Of a DNA stretch of 64,000 nt, positions 41,501 to 52,619 are shown piece by piece; position 1 is the first letter of the stretch, and every line of letters starts with the position of its first letter. A program made the translations under genes and the position numbers. Source of the stretch: Chrysemys picta bellii (lineage: Eukaryota > Chordata > Testudines > Emydidae); assembly GCF_011386835.1 (NCBI RefSeq), contig NC_088797.1, positions 40,795,583 to 40,859,582 of the forward strand. Direction: 5' to 3'. The notes below the pieces were generated by a model that was given only the letters and a program-made list of their open reading frames with translations, did no database searches and was not told the DNA's origin.

Positions 41501-42570
41501 AGCACACTCAGGAAGGCAACACTACATCAGTTCACACTTGGTTCACATTTTAAGGTTATCTCTGTAACTGTAAAGTTAAAAACCTTAATTATTTTACATA
41601 CAAGTGATGCAAGGGATGGATTCTGTGTCAGATTCAGTAGTCATAAAATCACAGAACACACAAGGCCTTGTCTAGAAGGAACTCATGAAGATTTCATAAC
41701 AGTTAGCATGTAACTGGATACAAGTCTGTTATTAAAAAATCTACTCAACTGGTTTTATCAACTGGATAACAGATACCCTCACTGTATTCTTAACCCTCAG
41801 GAAACATGCTTTATTCTAAATACTGGCAATATTAGTACTTGGAAGAATGTATTGTAGCACCTACAATAATGTGATAACTATGTATAATAATGAAGATCCT
41901 AAAAAGCTATTAAATGCGTGAACAAATTCCAACAGCCTGCACTTTATACTATTAACCATTCAACAGTTGTATCACATGCCACAAACAGTAGCAGTCATTA
42001 CAAAGTCAACATTTACCTACATTTACTATGTAATTGTAACCCAGTATTTTCCCCTTCACTAAGAATAGCAAATACAGCAGCGTCTCAGAGATCACAGTGT
42101 GATAACTGTAAGAAAATATTAACAATCTGATGGCAAGCACGAGACATGGCTAACAAAGGCCCGTGGCTTTCATTAGCTGTAGCCTAATCCATTCCAGTAC
42201 TCCTGTTAGTCTCTTCAATATCTCCCAAGCACATCTGGATTGTCCCTTTATTCCCAAATTGCTTTTCTGAACTTCACTGAAACTTCCCCAAATCTCTCAG
42301 AAGCTTCTTGTTTTTTCTGAAATGTTTCTCAATCCTCTAAGGTAAAAATATTCCTCAGATTTTCCCATTCACTTTATCAGTTGACTCAAATCTCCTTCTC
42401 CTCATCTCTGATACTTCACCAGCCCACTGGCTGCTCCCCTGTGCAATTCTAGCTCTTCACAGCATTCCAACACCTCTCTTGGCTTCTTCCATGGCTCTGC
42501 CATTCTTGGTGGCCTTTGAGCCTCTTCTCAGTCTTCTCGAGAACTCTTGAGGTTGTGTCTTCACAGCACA
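38600..42570. other. Intronic stretch with little recognisable
   Basis: Only a doubtful decayed DNA element at 40050-40190 (GAGCCAGCGCTAGGTATAAG and CTTAGGGCCCCCAATGGGCT at its ends). No exon motif of the transporter was found on either strand. Confidence 0.45.
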
Positions 42571-42575
42571 TTATA

Positions 42576-43246
42576 GATTCATAGATTCTAAGACCAGAAG
42601 GGGATCACTGTGGTAATCTAGTCTGGTCTCTTGAATAACACAGGCAACAGAACTTCCCCAAAGTAATTTCTAGAGCAGATCTTTTAGAAAAACATTCACT
42701 TTTGATTTTAAAATGATCAGTGATGGAAAATCTACTATGACCCTTCATAAATTATTCCAATAGTTAATTACGCTCACCGTTAAAAATTATTTTCAGTCTG
42801 AACTTGTCTAGCTTCAACTTCTAGTCATTGATTATGTTCTACCTTTCTCTGCTAGACTGAAGAGCCCAATATTAAATATTCATTCTAATGTAGGTACTTA
42901 CAGACTGTAATCAAGTCACCTCTTAACCTTCTCTTTGTTAAATTAAATAGATTGAGCTCCTTAGGTCTATCACTATGAGGCATGCTCCGTGATTGTGGAC
43001 ACCAGAACTAGACACAGCAACAGTTGCACCTGTGCCAAATAAAGATGTAAAATAACCTCTTTACTCTTACTCAAGACACTCTCCTGTTTATGCATCCAAA
43101 GATTGCATTACCTTCTTTGGCCACAGCACTGCACAGGAAAGTCATGCTCAGCTGATTATCCACCACAACCCCCAAAACTTTTTCAGTTACTGCTTCCCAG
43201 GATAGAGTCTGGAGAGGTAGGGTCATAAGCTGAAATTGTATCCAAA
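42576..43246 (-). mobile_element. Older CR1 LINE copy (minus)
   Basis: The 3' end is GATTCATAGATTCTAAGACC at 42576. The minus strand near 43071-43259 reads EKVLGVVVDNQLSM and VAKEGNAIFGCINRRVS, typical of CR1 reverse transcriptase. The last 40 bp fall inside the 600-bp duplicated segment. Confidence 0.8.
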
Positions 43247-43802
43247 GACTTGTCTTCACTGCAACAATTAGCTCATGTTAGTACAGTTGAGTTACTGGCC
43301 TCAAGTTAGCCAAGCTCCAGTGAAAGGGGCCACACTTCAAAACAACACTGAAGATACACAGAGTGATTGGCTTAGCTGCTGCTGAGTTGTGGTAACTCGA
43401 GCTCTTGCTTCTCCACTAAGTTGCTAGCTGGAGCATCAGCATCACTGGAGCTTCAATATCCCCTCACCCCTACTCTCCAATGGGCTAGCTAGCTCAAGCT
43501 TAAAAAATCACTTAACTTGAGCTAAAGATTTGTCTGTGTAGTGGAGAGTCGAATTAGGGGTAACACTTTACAGAGTGGAAGATACCTTCAAGTGTAGAAC
43601 TTCCATGACATATAATGGAGGTGCTGGTCATGGCTCCATACTTAAGGATGTGTTGAGTTTTGCATGTATGTATTGTGTAAATACTGAGAGTTTACACGTT
43701 CAGAAGGCAGCATACATACAAAACTGTACTTGCTGAAGCTGTTGCTTTTGCTTTACTATCATTCACAGCACAGAGAGAGCATGCTCAGTGCTATTGTAAC
43801 AT
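43205..43802. repeat. 600-bp direct duplication, copy 1
   Basis: Matches 47886-48482 base for base apart from about 23 substitutions in the last 540 bp and a 1-bp indel near the start, roughly 96% identity. It contains the end of a CR1 copy, a MITE-like stretch with CTTGTCTTCACTGCAACAAT, and about 250 bp of otherwise single-copy-looking sequence. Confidence 0.95.
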
Positions 43803-45658
43803 CAGATGGAAGCAACACGAGGAGGGAATTATGTTCCTCCTCAGTCCAATGATGACTATCTGGGTACAGTGCCTGTGTACAGTGTACAGGTTCTGTTTCA
43901 GTAATGATTACATTAACAGCAATGCAGTCCTGCTTGGGGTAAATTAGCCTAACCCTGCTGCTGCTGTATTCACTCCTACTGCTGCTGTTCTCTGTGTGCA
44001 ATTAGGCAAATACTTTCTTGTCTAAACATTGCCCACTCCTTTGAACCTGATGCCAATGATGTTTCTGCCCTTTGTTTAGTATAAATGCTGCTATATCTTT
44101 CCTTTTCTCCCCCCACTTTCTTATTTAAAGACAGACTGACAAAAATATACTGGCATTGTATTTGGTGGTGTTCTCATCTGTTGACTTGGGTAGAAAAGGG
44201 GAGAGGCAATTCACGGCACAATCACAAGAGACATATGAACCAGTTCTCAGACTACTGTTACCATACACATGAAATATTCCAAATGGGGTGGGTTCAGGAA
44301 TAAAAATTTGCATAGGGAAATAGGGGTGGAATGCAGATGGGACCAGTCCATCAGCAACATTCACTGTATTGCCATACTGAGCACATAATTTCCAAAAATC
44401 ATATTCTCTTCTGGTTAGGTTCTTATGCCTTTCCTATCACTGTTGTGTCTGAGCACCAGAATTAGGAAATTAAACCAGGAAACCAAAGCCTATCAAAGGA
44501 GACTGATGTCTGTTCTTGCATGTAATCTAGTGCACAAGCGGAGAGAGGCGATACACAAGTTGTCAATCAATTCTTCTCTTTTTCCTGGGTTTGTTGAATC
44601 AAACATTCAGCCAATGGAGTCTGTGAGATGTGTTTACTCTGCTTTGGACATACCATAAACATAGTTTCCAGGAGCCAGATTTTTAACAGCCAGGCAATGG
44701 GCCGCTCACACTTCTGCTCCAAATGTTCTGAAAAATGAATTCTGAATGGAGGTGTCATTTGCACTTTCATGTGCTCTGATGTGAAAAATAAGAAACCATC
44801 CAAAATTTCAGCTGAAATGGAATGGTGAAAGTTTTCATGTGACCATTTGCCACTTGGTTAATTGCACACCTTTTACTTTAGTCATAAAGATCAGTTTGAA
44901 ACAAATTTCTCTGATTTTTCTTTCTTGTCAAAGGAGTGAAATAATGTTACATATTTTGAGTGGCTATAGGTAACAAATGTAAAAGCTCATGGGAGTGCCA
45001 GTTAGAGTCAATAATAACTAGACCGACAGGTTTTATATGGTCACAGTAGAAGTCCACTGTAATTGAATAACAGTTCTTGCTGTATGCAGTGCTGGAAAAG
45101 TCAAAGGACACACTCTATGCCCTTTTGGTTTACTTACGGCTTCACAAGACAGGCAACATTCACACAGTAGTCTGAAAATATCGAAATCATGTGCAGTGGA
45201 AGTGCCCACGGCTTCCCACAGAGAGCAGAAAGAGGAAGTTCAGCAGCTGCAGGGCCCATTAGGAATCTGGCCAAAGAGGCCTTCCCTGCCCTGCAGAGAG
45301 GTGATGGGGGAAGCAAAGTCCAAGCTACCCTGCCTTCATTTACTAGATGGGGCTGGAGCCCCTTTTTCAGGGAAGTGGGCTATAAAAAACGGCAATTCCC
45401 CCATGAGTGCTGAAAGAGGAGAAGAGAAAGAACCTTGCCCTTTTGGAGTGCAGCTCGGGAAAACAAGAAGAGGCCCTTGGAAGAAGAGGTGAAAGGCAAC
45501 ATTTTCCCCAGATCTAGTACAATTATTCATGTAATTTGATTAGGTAATGCTTAGCGTTCAATAATAATGTTAACTGATCTAAAGAAAGGATGTGGATTTA
45601 AAACACTGGCACATTTTCAGTGGAAATTCTGATTTCTGTAACTTCTTGTAGAAGGGTT

Positions 45659-46315
45659 CGGCTGCAGCTCATCCCTCCCCAGGGCGGTGGGGAACCACAC
45701 CACCTCGCTATGTCCGTCCAGTTACGTCGGGGAACTAGTCTGGCAGGCCCACCCACTCCACTGCGTCCCAGCCCGGGGCCCTAGCAGCGGCAGAAGGCCT
45801 GCTGCTTTGTCAGTGGGGATCCTGGCTGCAACACACTGACATAGGCTCTGGCTGTGCTGCAGCCAGACTAGGGTCGGCTGCCCCGGGCTACTTCCTACCT
45901 CCCCCTCTAGAGGTACCTGCATCTGGACGGTGTCCTCCAAGGGATCAAACACCATGGGCTCCTCCGGGTAACCGGCAAGTGGTAGGCTTGGCAGCTCCTC
46001 TGGGTAACTGGCAACGGGCAGGCTTAACAGCTTCTCCAGGGCCTGGTTGGCATCAGGCCTCGGCTGGTCTGGCCAGTCCTCGGGTCGGCCTCCAATTGCT
46101 GAGGTCTCCCAACCGGGAGCTAGGCCACAGGCATCTGGCTTCTCCGGCGACTGGATCTCTAGTGAGCTCTGGGGTTGGGCTTTTGTACTTCCTGTCCTGC
46201 GCCTTGATCTCTGGGGGGCGGGTGCATGCTCCACTGTCTCCGCCCACTTTGGTGGCCGGAGGTGCTCGTCCTTTCCCGGGGCGACAGAGAACCACACCGC
46301 CTCACTACACTTCCT
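45659..46315. repeat. CpG-rich block with near-direct terminal repeats and an internal 36-bp tandem repeat
   Basis: Strikingly GC- and CpG-rich against AT-rich intron. AACCACACCACCTCGCTA (near 45692) and AACCACACCGCCTCACTA (near 46289) place similar 35-40-bp segments about 597 bp apart in the same direction. Inside, two 36-bp units (45959-45994 and 45995-46030) and part of a third lie in tandem. One minus frame is open for 191 codons (45722-46297). No known domain was recognised. It may be an unnamed transposon, a satellite monomer or a small processed coding remnant. Confidence 0.6.
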
Positions 46316-46854
46316 TTCTATTAAACTATTCTCTCAGTGTGCGCTGCACGGTGCCACCTCTTGTACAGCAGTGGTAAGTGCTGGGAAGTAACACCCATGG
46401 TTCTGTGAATAGATGTACTGCCCCAAAAGCTGAATGAATGAACTTGAGATAGCAATGGTTATAGAAATACACAGACTGAGTAAAACAAGAGACTTTAATT
46501 CTCAACATTGTTACACACAAACGACATTAATAGTAATTAAGATTCCAAAGTCAAGCACTCAAAAGTTAGGAAATGTCAGACTTAAAGTTACCTGTGCAAT
46601 GTTAATTTGGCAACTGACCATGCATTATGATACAGTCTGTAATTACGCACTTACACACTAACTTTTCCACTGGACCCCTGCCACATTCAGTGCAGAGATT
46701 GGATGCTGCTCACTGATTGAGCAGCTATTCAATATTTTGTTTTACCCGCATAGTTCAATACATGGTCCCAGGCTTTATTTACTGTACACCATTGAAACTC
46801 TGCTCTGAAGACAGAATCATTAATTTTCTCCTCGGCTTTTCTCTGGCACTTACC

Positions 46855-46980
46855 ACTGTAGTATCTAAATGCTTCACAAATATTCATTTAAATTCCAGCA
46901 CCCTTGTGAGGTATGCAGGTGGTACTATCACCATTTCATAGATGAGCAACTGAGGCAGAGAGAGGTTAAGGTCAAAAATG
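46855..46980 (+). repeat. Possible MIR-type 3' part
   Basis: TATCACCATTTCATAGATGA and ACTGAGGCAGAGAGAGGTTA resemble the tail section of MIR-like repeats. Confidence 0.5.
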
Positions 46981-47576
46981 TCCACTCATTTTGGGTCCCC
47001 ATTTTGAGATGCCTGTGGCCTGATTTTTCATAGAACTTAGCATTTTATAGCACTTCCTTTGTTAAAAGCCCAGCTCCCATTGCCTTCAGTTGCAGCTGTT
47101 AACGCTCAGCACTTCTGCAGATCAGACCCCATGTGTTTCAAGTTAACTGTCCAAAATACAGGGAACATTATAATATCCAGTGCTTGTTTCTAAAACATGA
47201 GCGAACCATGTTTTTGACACCAAGTTGTGGCAAAATATGAACATGATTCTCATGTGCGATACTGTACAAAAAGAATTTGCTGCATCAAGTTGCTCTAAGG
47301 GGTTCACCCCAGTTTGGGAATAAAGCATTGTATACTCTCTCTCTCTTTCTCCCTCTCTCTCTACAGCTTTGGGCAATATTGCTGCTGGCCGGCTATCTGG
47401 CAAATACAAGCTCAAACACCTGTGTGCCAGCCAGCTCTCTGTAGTTAATGCTTGGGTTGTTCTTGTCTCATCTGCAGAATGCACCACATGCCAGTGGCTA
47501 GCCTTCGGGCTAATGTAGTGTAGGGAGACAGACAGAAAAAAGAAGAATTTCCTTCTTCCTGCTCTAATCAGAACAA

Positions 47577-47662
47577 AAGAACCTAAGAATGGCCATGCTG
47601 GATCAGACCAATGGTCCATCTAGCTGTGGCCAGTGTCAGATGCTTCAGAGAGAATGAACAGA
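47577..47662 (-). repeat. CR1 3'-end fragment (minus)
   Basis: AAGAATGGCCATGCTGGATC, then AGACCAATGGTCCATCTAG, the reverse complement of a CR1 3' end. 86 bp only. Confidence 0.75.
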
Positions 47663-47668
47663 ATGGGG

Positions 47669-47870
47669 CTAAAAATCGCAGTGCAGACATTTGGTCTCAG
47701 GCTGGAGCCCAGGCTCTGAGACCCTCCATCCTTCTGGGGTTTTAGAGCCTGGCTCCAGCTCTAGCCTGAATGTCTTTATGGCAATTTGTAGCCCCCCAAA
47801 CCTGAGTCAGCTGACCCGGACCAGCTGTGGCCAATCTGTGGGTCTTTTACTGTCACATTAGACATACCCT
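47669..47870. mobile_element. hAT-type MITE (second subfamily)
   Basis: The interior CAGGCTGGAGCCCAGGCTCT and CCAGCTGTGGCC plus a GACATACCC right end match the element at 61594-61780. The left end is worn. Confidence 0.65.
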
Positions 47871-47885
47871 AAGTGTATTGTGGGG

Positions 47886-48482
47886 GAGTCTGGAGAGGTA
47901 CGGTCATAAGCTGAAATTGTATCCAGAGGTTGTCTTCACTGCAACAATTAGCTCATGTTAGTACAGTTGAGTTACTGGCCTCAAGTTAGCCAAGCTCCAG
48001 TGAAAGGGGCCACACTTCAAAACAACACTGAAGATACACAGAGTGATTGGCTTAGCTGCTGCTGAGTTGTGGTAACTCGAGCTCTTGCTTCTCCACTAAG
48101 TTGTTAGCTGGAGCTTCAGCATCGTTGGAGCTTCAATATCCCCTCGCCCCTACCCTCCAATGATCTAGCTAGCTCAAGCTTAAAGAACCACTTAACTTGA
48201 GCTAAAGATTTGTCTGTGTAGTGGAGAGTCAAACTAGGGGTAACACTTTACAGAGTGGAAAATACCTTCAAGTGTAGAACTTCCATGGCATATAATGGAG
48301 GTGCTGGTCATGACTCCATACTTAAGGATGTGTTGAGTTTTGCATGTATCTATTGTGTAAATACTGAGAGTTTACAAGTTCAGAAGGCAGCATACATTCA
48401 AAACTGTACTTTCTGAAGTTGTTGCTTTTGCTTTACCATCATCTACAGCACAGAGAGAGCATGCTCAGTGCTATTGTAACAT
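47886..48482. repeat. 600-bp direct duplication, copy 2
   Basis: Second copy of 43205-43802, same orientation, offset 4680 bp over most of its length. Its left edge abuts the MITE at 47669-47870 and its right edge leads into AT-rich sequence unlike that after copy 1, so both breakpoints are sharp. Confidence 0.95.
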
Positions 48483-48527
48483 ATAATTACATATAATTAG
48501 TGGTGTACTTACAAAACTTAACATATA

Positions 48528-48914
48528 TAGGTCTGTTGCATTTTACGTGCATTTAACATGCGTGATTTCAGCTTTACGCAGTCGGCAAAAACAAAAAATA
48601 AGAGAAAAATAACAATTTTAATACTTCAGAGGGATAGCCGTGTTAGTCTGAATCTGTAAAAAGCAACAGAGGGTCCTGTGGCACCTTTGAGACTTGCATC
48701 TGAAGAAGTGAGGTTCTTACCCACGAAAGCTTATGCTCCCAATACTTCTGTTAGTCTCAAAGGTGCCACAGGACCCTCTGTTAATTTTAATACTGTACCT
48801 GTAGTGCGGACGATTCCGCTCGCCATTCAATTCAATATAATTTTGCCTATACACGGTTTTCGCTTTACGCGCTAACCGCGGAACGGAACCCCCGCGTAAG
48901 ATGAGACTCACCTG
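48528..48914. mobile_element. Tigger/mariner-like MITE split by an insertion
   Basis: The left end TAGGTCTGTTGCATTTTACG matches the reverse complement of the right end (CAGGTGAGTCTCATCTTACG) at 15 of 20 positions. TA lies on both sides (48526-48527, 48915-48916). Without the 169-bp insertion and its duplication it would be about 218 bp. Several CpG-containing motifs (TTTACGCGC, GCGGAAC) persist. Confidence 0.8.
48626..48782. mobile_element. SINE-like insertion with inverted half and 12-bp target duplications
   Basis: AATTTTAATACT occurs exactly at 48614-48625 and 48783-48794. Between them the family's 5' part (GATAGCCGTGTTAGTCTG, then AACAGAGGGTCCTGTGGCAC) runs forward to about 48694. It is followed by the family's 3' part in reverse (TTGCATCTGAAGAAGTGAGG, then AAAGCTTATGCTCCC). 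The copy closes with AGGTGCCACAGGACCCTCTG, pairing with the forward half. Confidence 0.9.
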
Positions 48915-49211
48915 TATGTGTGTGGGTCAGAGTGAAGGTTGTAAACATTCTCCTTGCACATTTCATAAACATGTTTTTGACCAAATGTACAGACTGCAAG
49001 GGTAATGAACTAGTGATTTAATTACGTTACCTAGGCCTTTCCTTCTTATTAATCCTTAGGGTTTGTTTGATTTTTTTTATTGTAATGTTTGTGTTACACA
49101 GTTTACATAAGGGTTATATTAATCACTGGAGTGACCTTAACGAAAAGTTAACACAACTTTTTGTGTGGAAATTTCTTATTTCTACACACATGTGCACATG
49201 CATGCGTGTGC

Positions 49212-49212
49212 G

Positions 49213-49254
<42 letters not shown>

Positions 49255-49256
49255 GA
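49212..49256. repeat. (CA)n microsatellite
   Basis: About 13 uninterrupted CA units, with shorter interrupted CA runs on the right. Confidence 0.95.
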
Positions 49257-49726
49257 GTACCTATAAACCTGCAGGGGATTAAAATGAAAAAGTATTAAAT
49301 AGCTGAGCTCTGTTGGAGTGCAGGAGGGCCTTGAAAAGTTTTAATCCCTTCTTTCTTACCGTTTTTAAATTTGGAAGAGTTGTGAGCCCTTTCCCCACAT
49401 CAGATCAAAATTTCCAGACTCCTCTCTCCTCCAAGATTTCAGAAAACTGCAAGGGAGAAGTAGCAAAAAACACTCCCCTCTCTTCTGACCTTCACAGGAG
49501 AAGAGACTTTCTGGTCTCTCACTTCTGCAAAGTTTTAGACATCAAACTGTTGTCATCTAAAGTTCTAAATATTCTGTGGAAGATTTTAACCATCAACCTA
49601 TGGTTTGACTTCCGTGATATCAGTAGAAACAGTTAAGACAAATAATGGGCCTAACTAGTTTATTTTTTACTTCTTGAATGTTCTAACTAGTCTACCATAT
49701 ACAGTTGATGTAAGGAGCATGTCTTA

Positions 49727-49842
49727 GGCCCCGATTCAGCACGGTATTTAAGATGTTTGTAACTTTAGATACTTGAGTAATCGCATTGATTTCATGTGCT
49801 TAAAGTTACACATGTGCTTAAGTAACTTACAGAATCAGGGCC
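49727..49842. repeat. Palindromic MITE
   Basis: GGCCCCGATTCAGCA is mirrored by CAGAATCAGGGCC. Internal GTGCTTAAAGTTACACATGT also folds back. Confidence 0.65.
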
Positions 49843-49849
49843 ACAACAT

Positions 49850-52290
49850 GGAAATTGGAACATTTTGAGTTTCTGCATTGTGCAGGAGAAGGATCTGTAA
49901 AAATATTAGAACAGGAAGATCAAATTTCCAAAAAGTGGTCCTTTTTTCTTTTGGGTTTTCTCACTTTGCAAAGTATAGTTAGAAAGTTTAGCACCTTCCA
50001 CCTAATACAAAGAAAAATCATCATTACATTTCAAATTACATTAGAGCAGCATGATAATTTGCAGAGTACGAGCTGACACAGGAGCAGTAATTTAACATCC
50101 ATCAATTGTCTTTATTTCAGAATGTGAGATTACTAGAACAGAGTCAAAATACTGTAACTATTTTACCATAAAACAAAATGTCTATACTTTCTAGGTCGCT
50201 TTGTTTGTCTTACTTGATTTTTCCCATATTATAAAGATGACAGCCTGAGCTATAAGGAACTATAAACATTTCAGGCCCTGGTCTTGCATACGTCCTATTG
50301 AAGTCATTGGTATTGGTCCCTTTCTTAACATGAAGCACAACATGAACGTTTGCAGGATCAGAGCCTAAATATGTACCCAAAAATACATATTTGAGAAAGA
50401 GGCACATTTTTTCCATCCTTAACAAACGGACTGAAAACTCACTTCAAATGCAATGCTCAAATCATCCATAACTATGGATTAACCATTAACAATGATTCCA
50501 TAATAAGGTACTTAGTCTTTAAATATGGAAGAACTCACAACCATTTCTAGTTAAACACAGAACTGGCTCTATACAACATAATGTTCCAAATGCTAAAAGT
50601 CATTTATTATCCATCTTCTTATCAGAGAATGAGTAATCTTTTTATAGTTTTCTTTTAATATAAATTATATATTATTCTGATGAGTCTTTGTATTATTTAC
50701 ATTTTAAAGAGCACTTTTCCTTTGATTAAAAATTCTGAATAATAAAAAAAAGTCTTTACTGTCAGGGTATGAGAAAGAAAAGTTCAAGGTGAAGGAACAA
50801 AGCAGCCACAGATTACTGGAATAGTAAGAGTGCCTGAATGAAACTATGTATTGTAAAAGGGGTGTTACAATTCTGCTGAAGCACAGCCAGTTTCAGTTCC
50901 ATACACCTTGAAAGGTTTAGCTTTCATGCTTAGCTAACTCGTACAACACAGGGAGAGATTGGAAAGATGTGAAAAATTCCTTTCAATTGTAGAACTGTGT
51001 GAGATTTCAAGCTCTAGAATTATTAAGTCATCTTCTCAAAGCTGAGTGCTTTACAGTAATAAGCATGGGGGCAGAGGTTTAATTCATTGGTGTTGTCAGG
51101 ATCTATTGTAACCCTGCTAAACCATGTCAATATCAAAAGTATTGTATGTGATATAAACAAATGAGAGGTAGTGCGGTTAAGTAGCGAGCACTGGAGGCAG
51201 CAATAATGTGATCTAAATGGCAGATACAGGTCTGATAGGTAGGAAAAAGGATTTGGTACCGAGAAGGAGGATAACATACCTGAGACAAAAAGACAGAATC
51301 ATGGACGATGGAAAAGGCAAGAGGAGGAGAAAGAGAATTACATAGTCCTACCCCTGTGCTTTTAGGGGGGAAAACAAACTACCCCGCTCCCCCAAAACCC
51401 CCAAAACAAATACAAGGGCCCAGAGAGTACAGAGACAGCATTATGGAAGTGGAGAGAGAAAACGTGGAGAGTGAGAGCCAAGGCCCAAAATGGTGTGAGT
51501 AGAAGCTGTAACCTCAGATTAACCAACCTGCACATCTTTATGGCAATTTAGGTTTTGGACGTGGCTAATCCCAACTAGATGGAAGCAAGGAGCCCACAAG
51601 CCTTTTGAAAAGGGTGTCACAGTCACCTCAAAGGGGCCAGGAGGGAGGTGGGACCTCCTTCTCCAATCAGAGGAGTGGAACCAAAGTAGCAGGAAGTGTA
51701 TATTGCACCCATTCAAAACGATGTTGCAGATACTGCCCTGGACGTGCTTCCCTCTCCTCCTCACCACCTCCACCCAGTATTCTGAGTCAGTCTGAGACTG
51801 GCCCTGGACATGGGAGCCTGCAAACAACCCCAGTGCCCTTCTGCCCTCAGACAGAATAGAGTCCTCAGTGGTTTTGCATAGATACAAGTCTCTTCTTTAG
51901 AAGTTCTGAAATATGTGTTTGGGAAAAACATGATGAACTTTCTGCGGTTTCCTATATCTTTGGGAAACCGCTGAAATCTCCAGCTCTTCCCATCCTTTGA
52001 TTAAAGCCAGTTTGGGTATATTCTACTCTATCCGTTGGGGCTGCAGCTGCTTTCACTGGCATTTACCAGGTAGCATGTTTGACAAAATGGGGACTGAAGC
52101 TGAAAACCAAGGTGACCTTGCTGTTGTAACTCTGCAGAAAAACACCTGGTGCTCAGGCTGTCTGAACACCTGTAATTCAGTGGAGAGTCTGACAGAGAAG
52201 GAGAAATTACTGTGATATTTTTGGGCTACATTTCAAGGTTTATTTTACACATATTTATACATGCATAAATATACACAGACTGTGAGCATG
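49850..52290. other. Intronic stretch with nothing recognised
   Basis: AT-rich. A weak palindromic repeat near 50273-50378 (AGGCCCTGGTCTTGCA / GCAGGATCAGAGCCT). No transporter exon. Confidence 0.5.
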
Positions 52291-52299
52291 TCAGCTCTG

Positions 52300-52515
52300 C
52301 AATCACTGGGTGGGATTGCAGCTTGTGTGGACACACTTGAACTAACTTTAATCTAGCTAGAATGGATACTGAGCAGTAGAGCACCCGGAACCCTAGGTAC
52401 TTACTCGGGCAGTTAGCTTGTGTTGAAGCCCACTCTGCTGTGGCTTCACTGCTCCGGTACCCAAGCAAGCTAGGCTAAAGCTAGCTCAGGTATGTCTATA
52501 TCAGCTGCACTCACA
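52300..52515. mobile_element. hAT-type MITE, worn ends
   Basis: Interior TTTAATCTAGCTAGAATGG and the right part AGCTAGCTCAGGTATGTCTA match the element at 14656-14938, and GGGATTGCAGCTTG repeats its left subterminal part. Confidence 0.65.
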
Positions 52516-52586
52516 CCCAATGGTGCCTGGCTGGATCTCTAAGTAATTCACGAACATCATTGTTTCTTACTAGTCTTCTTTCGTGC

Positions 52587-52606
52587 TTTTTTTTTTTTTT
52601 TTTTTT
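52587..52606. repeat. Poly(T) tract, 20 bp
   Basis: Twenty consecutive T. No retrocopy was recognised next to it. Confidence 0.9.
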
Positions 52607-52619
52607 GCCATATTATATA

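Noticed and set aside
45134..45316. Exon candidate with a GTAAGT-like donor near 45137
   Set aside because: The peptide before the donor has no SLC6 motif and the frame is unrelated to neighbouring exons.
47143..47619. 158-codon minus open frame
   Set aside because: It runs through a (CT)n tract and a CR1 3' end; the peptide is low-complexity and repeat-derived.
51023..51887. Open frames suggesting small proteins
   Set aside because: No family motif, no splice context, and composition like surrounding intron.
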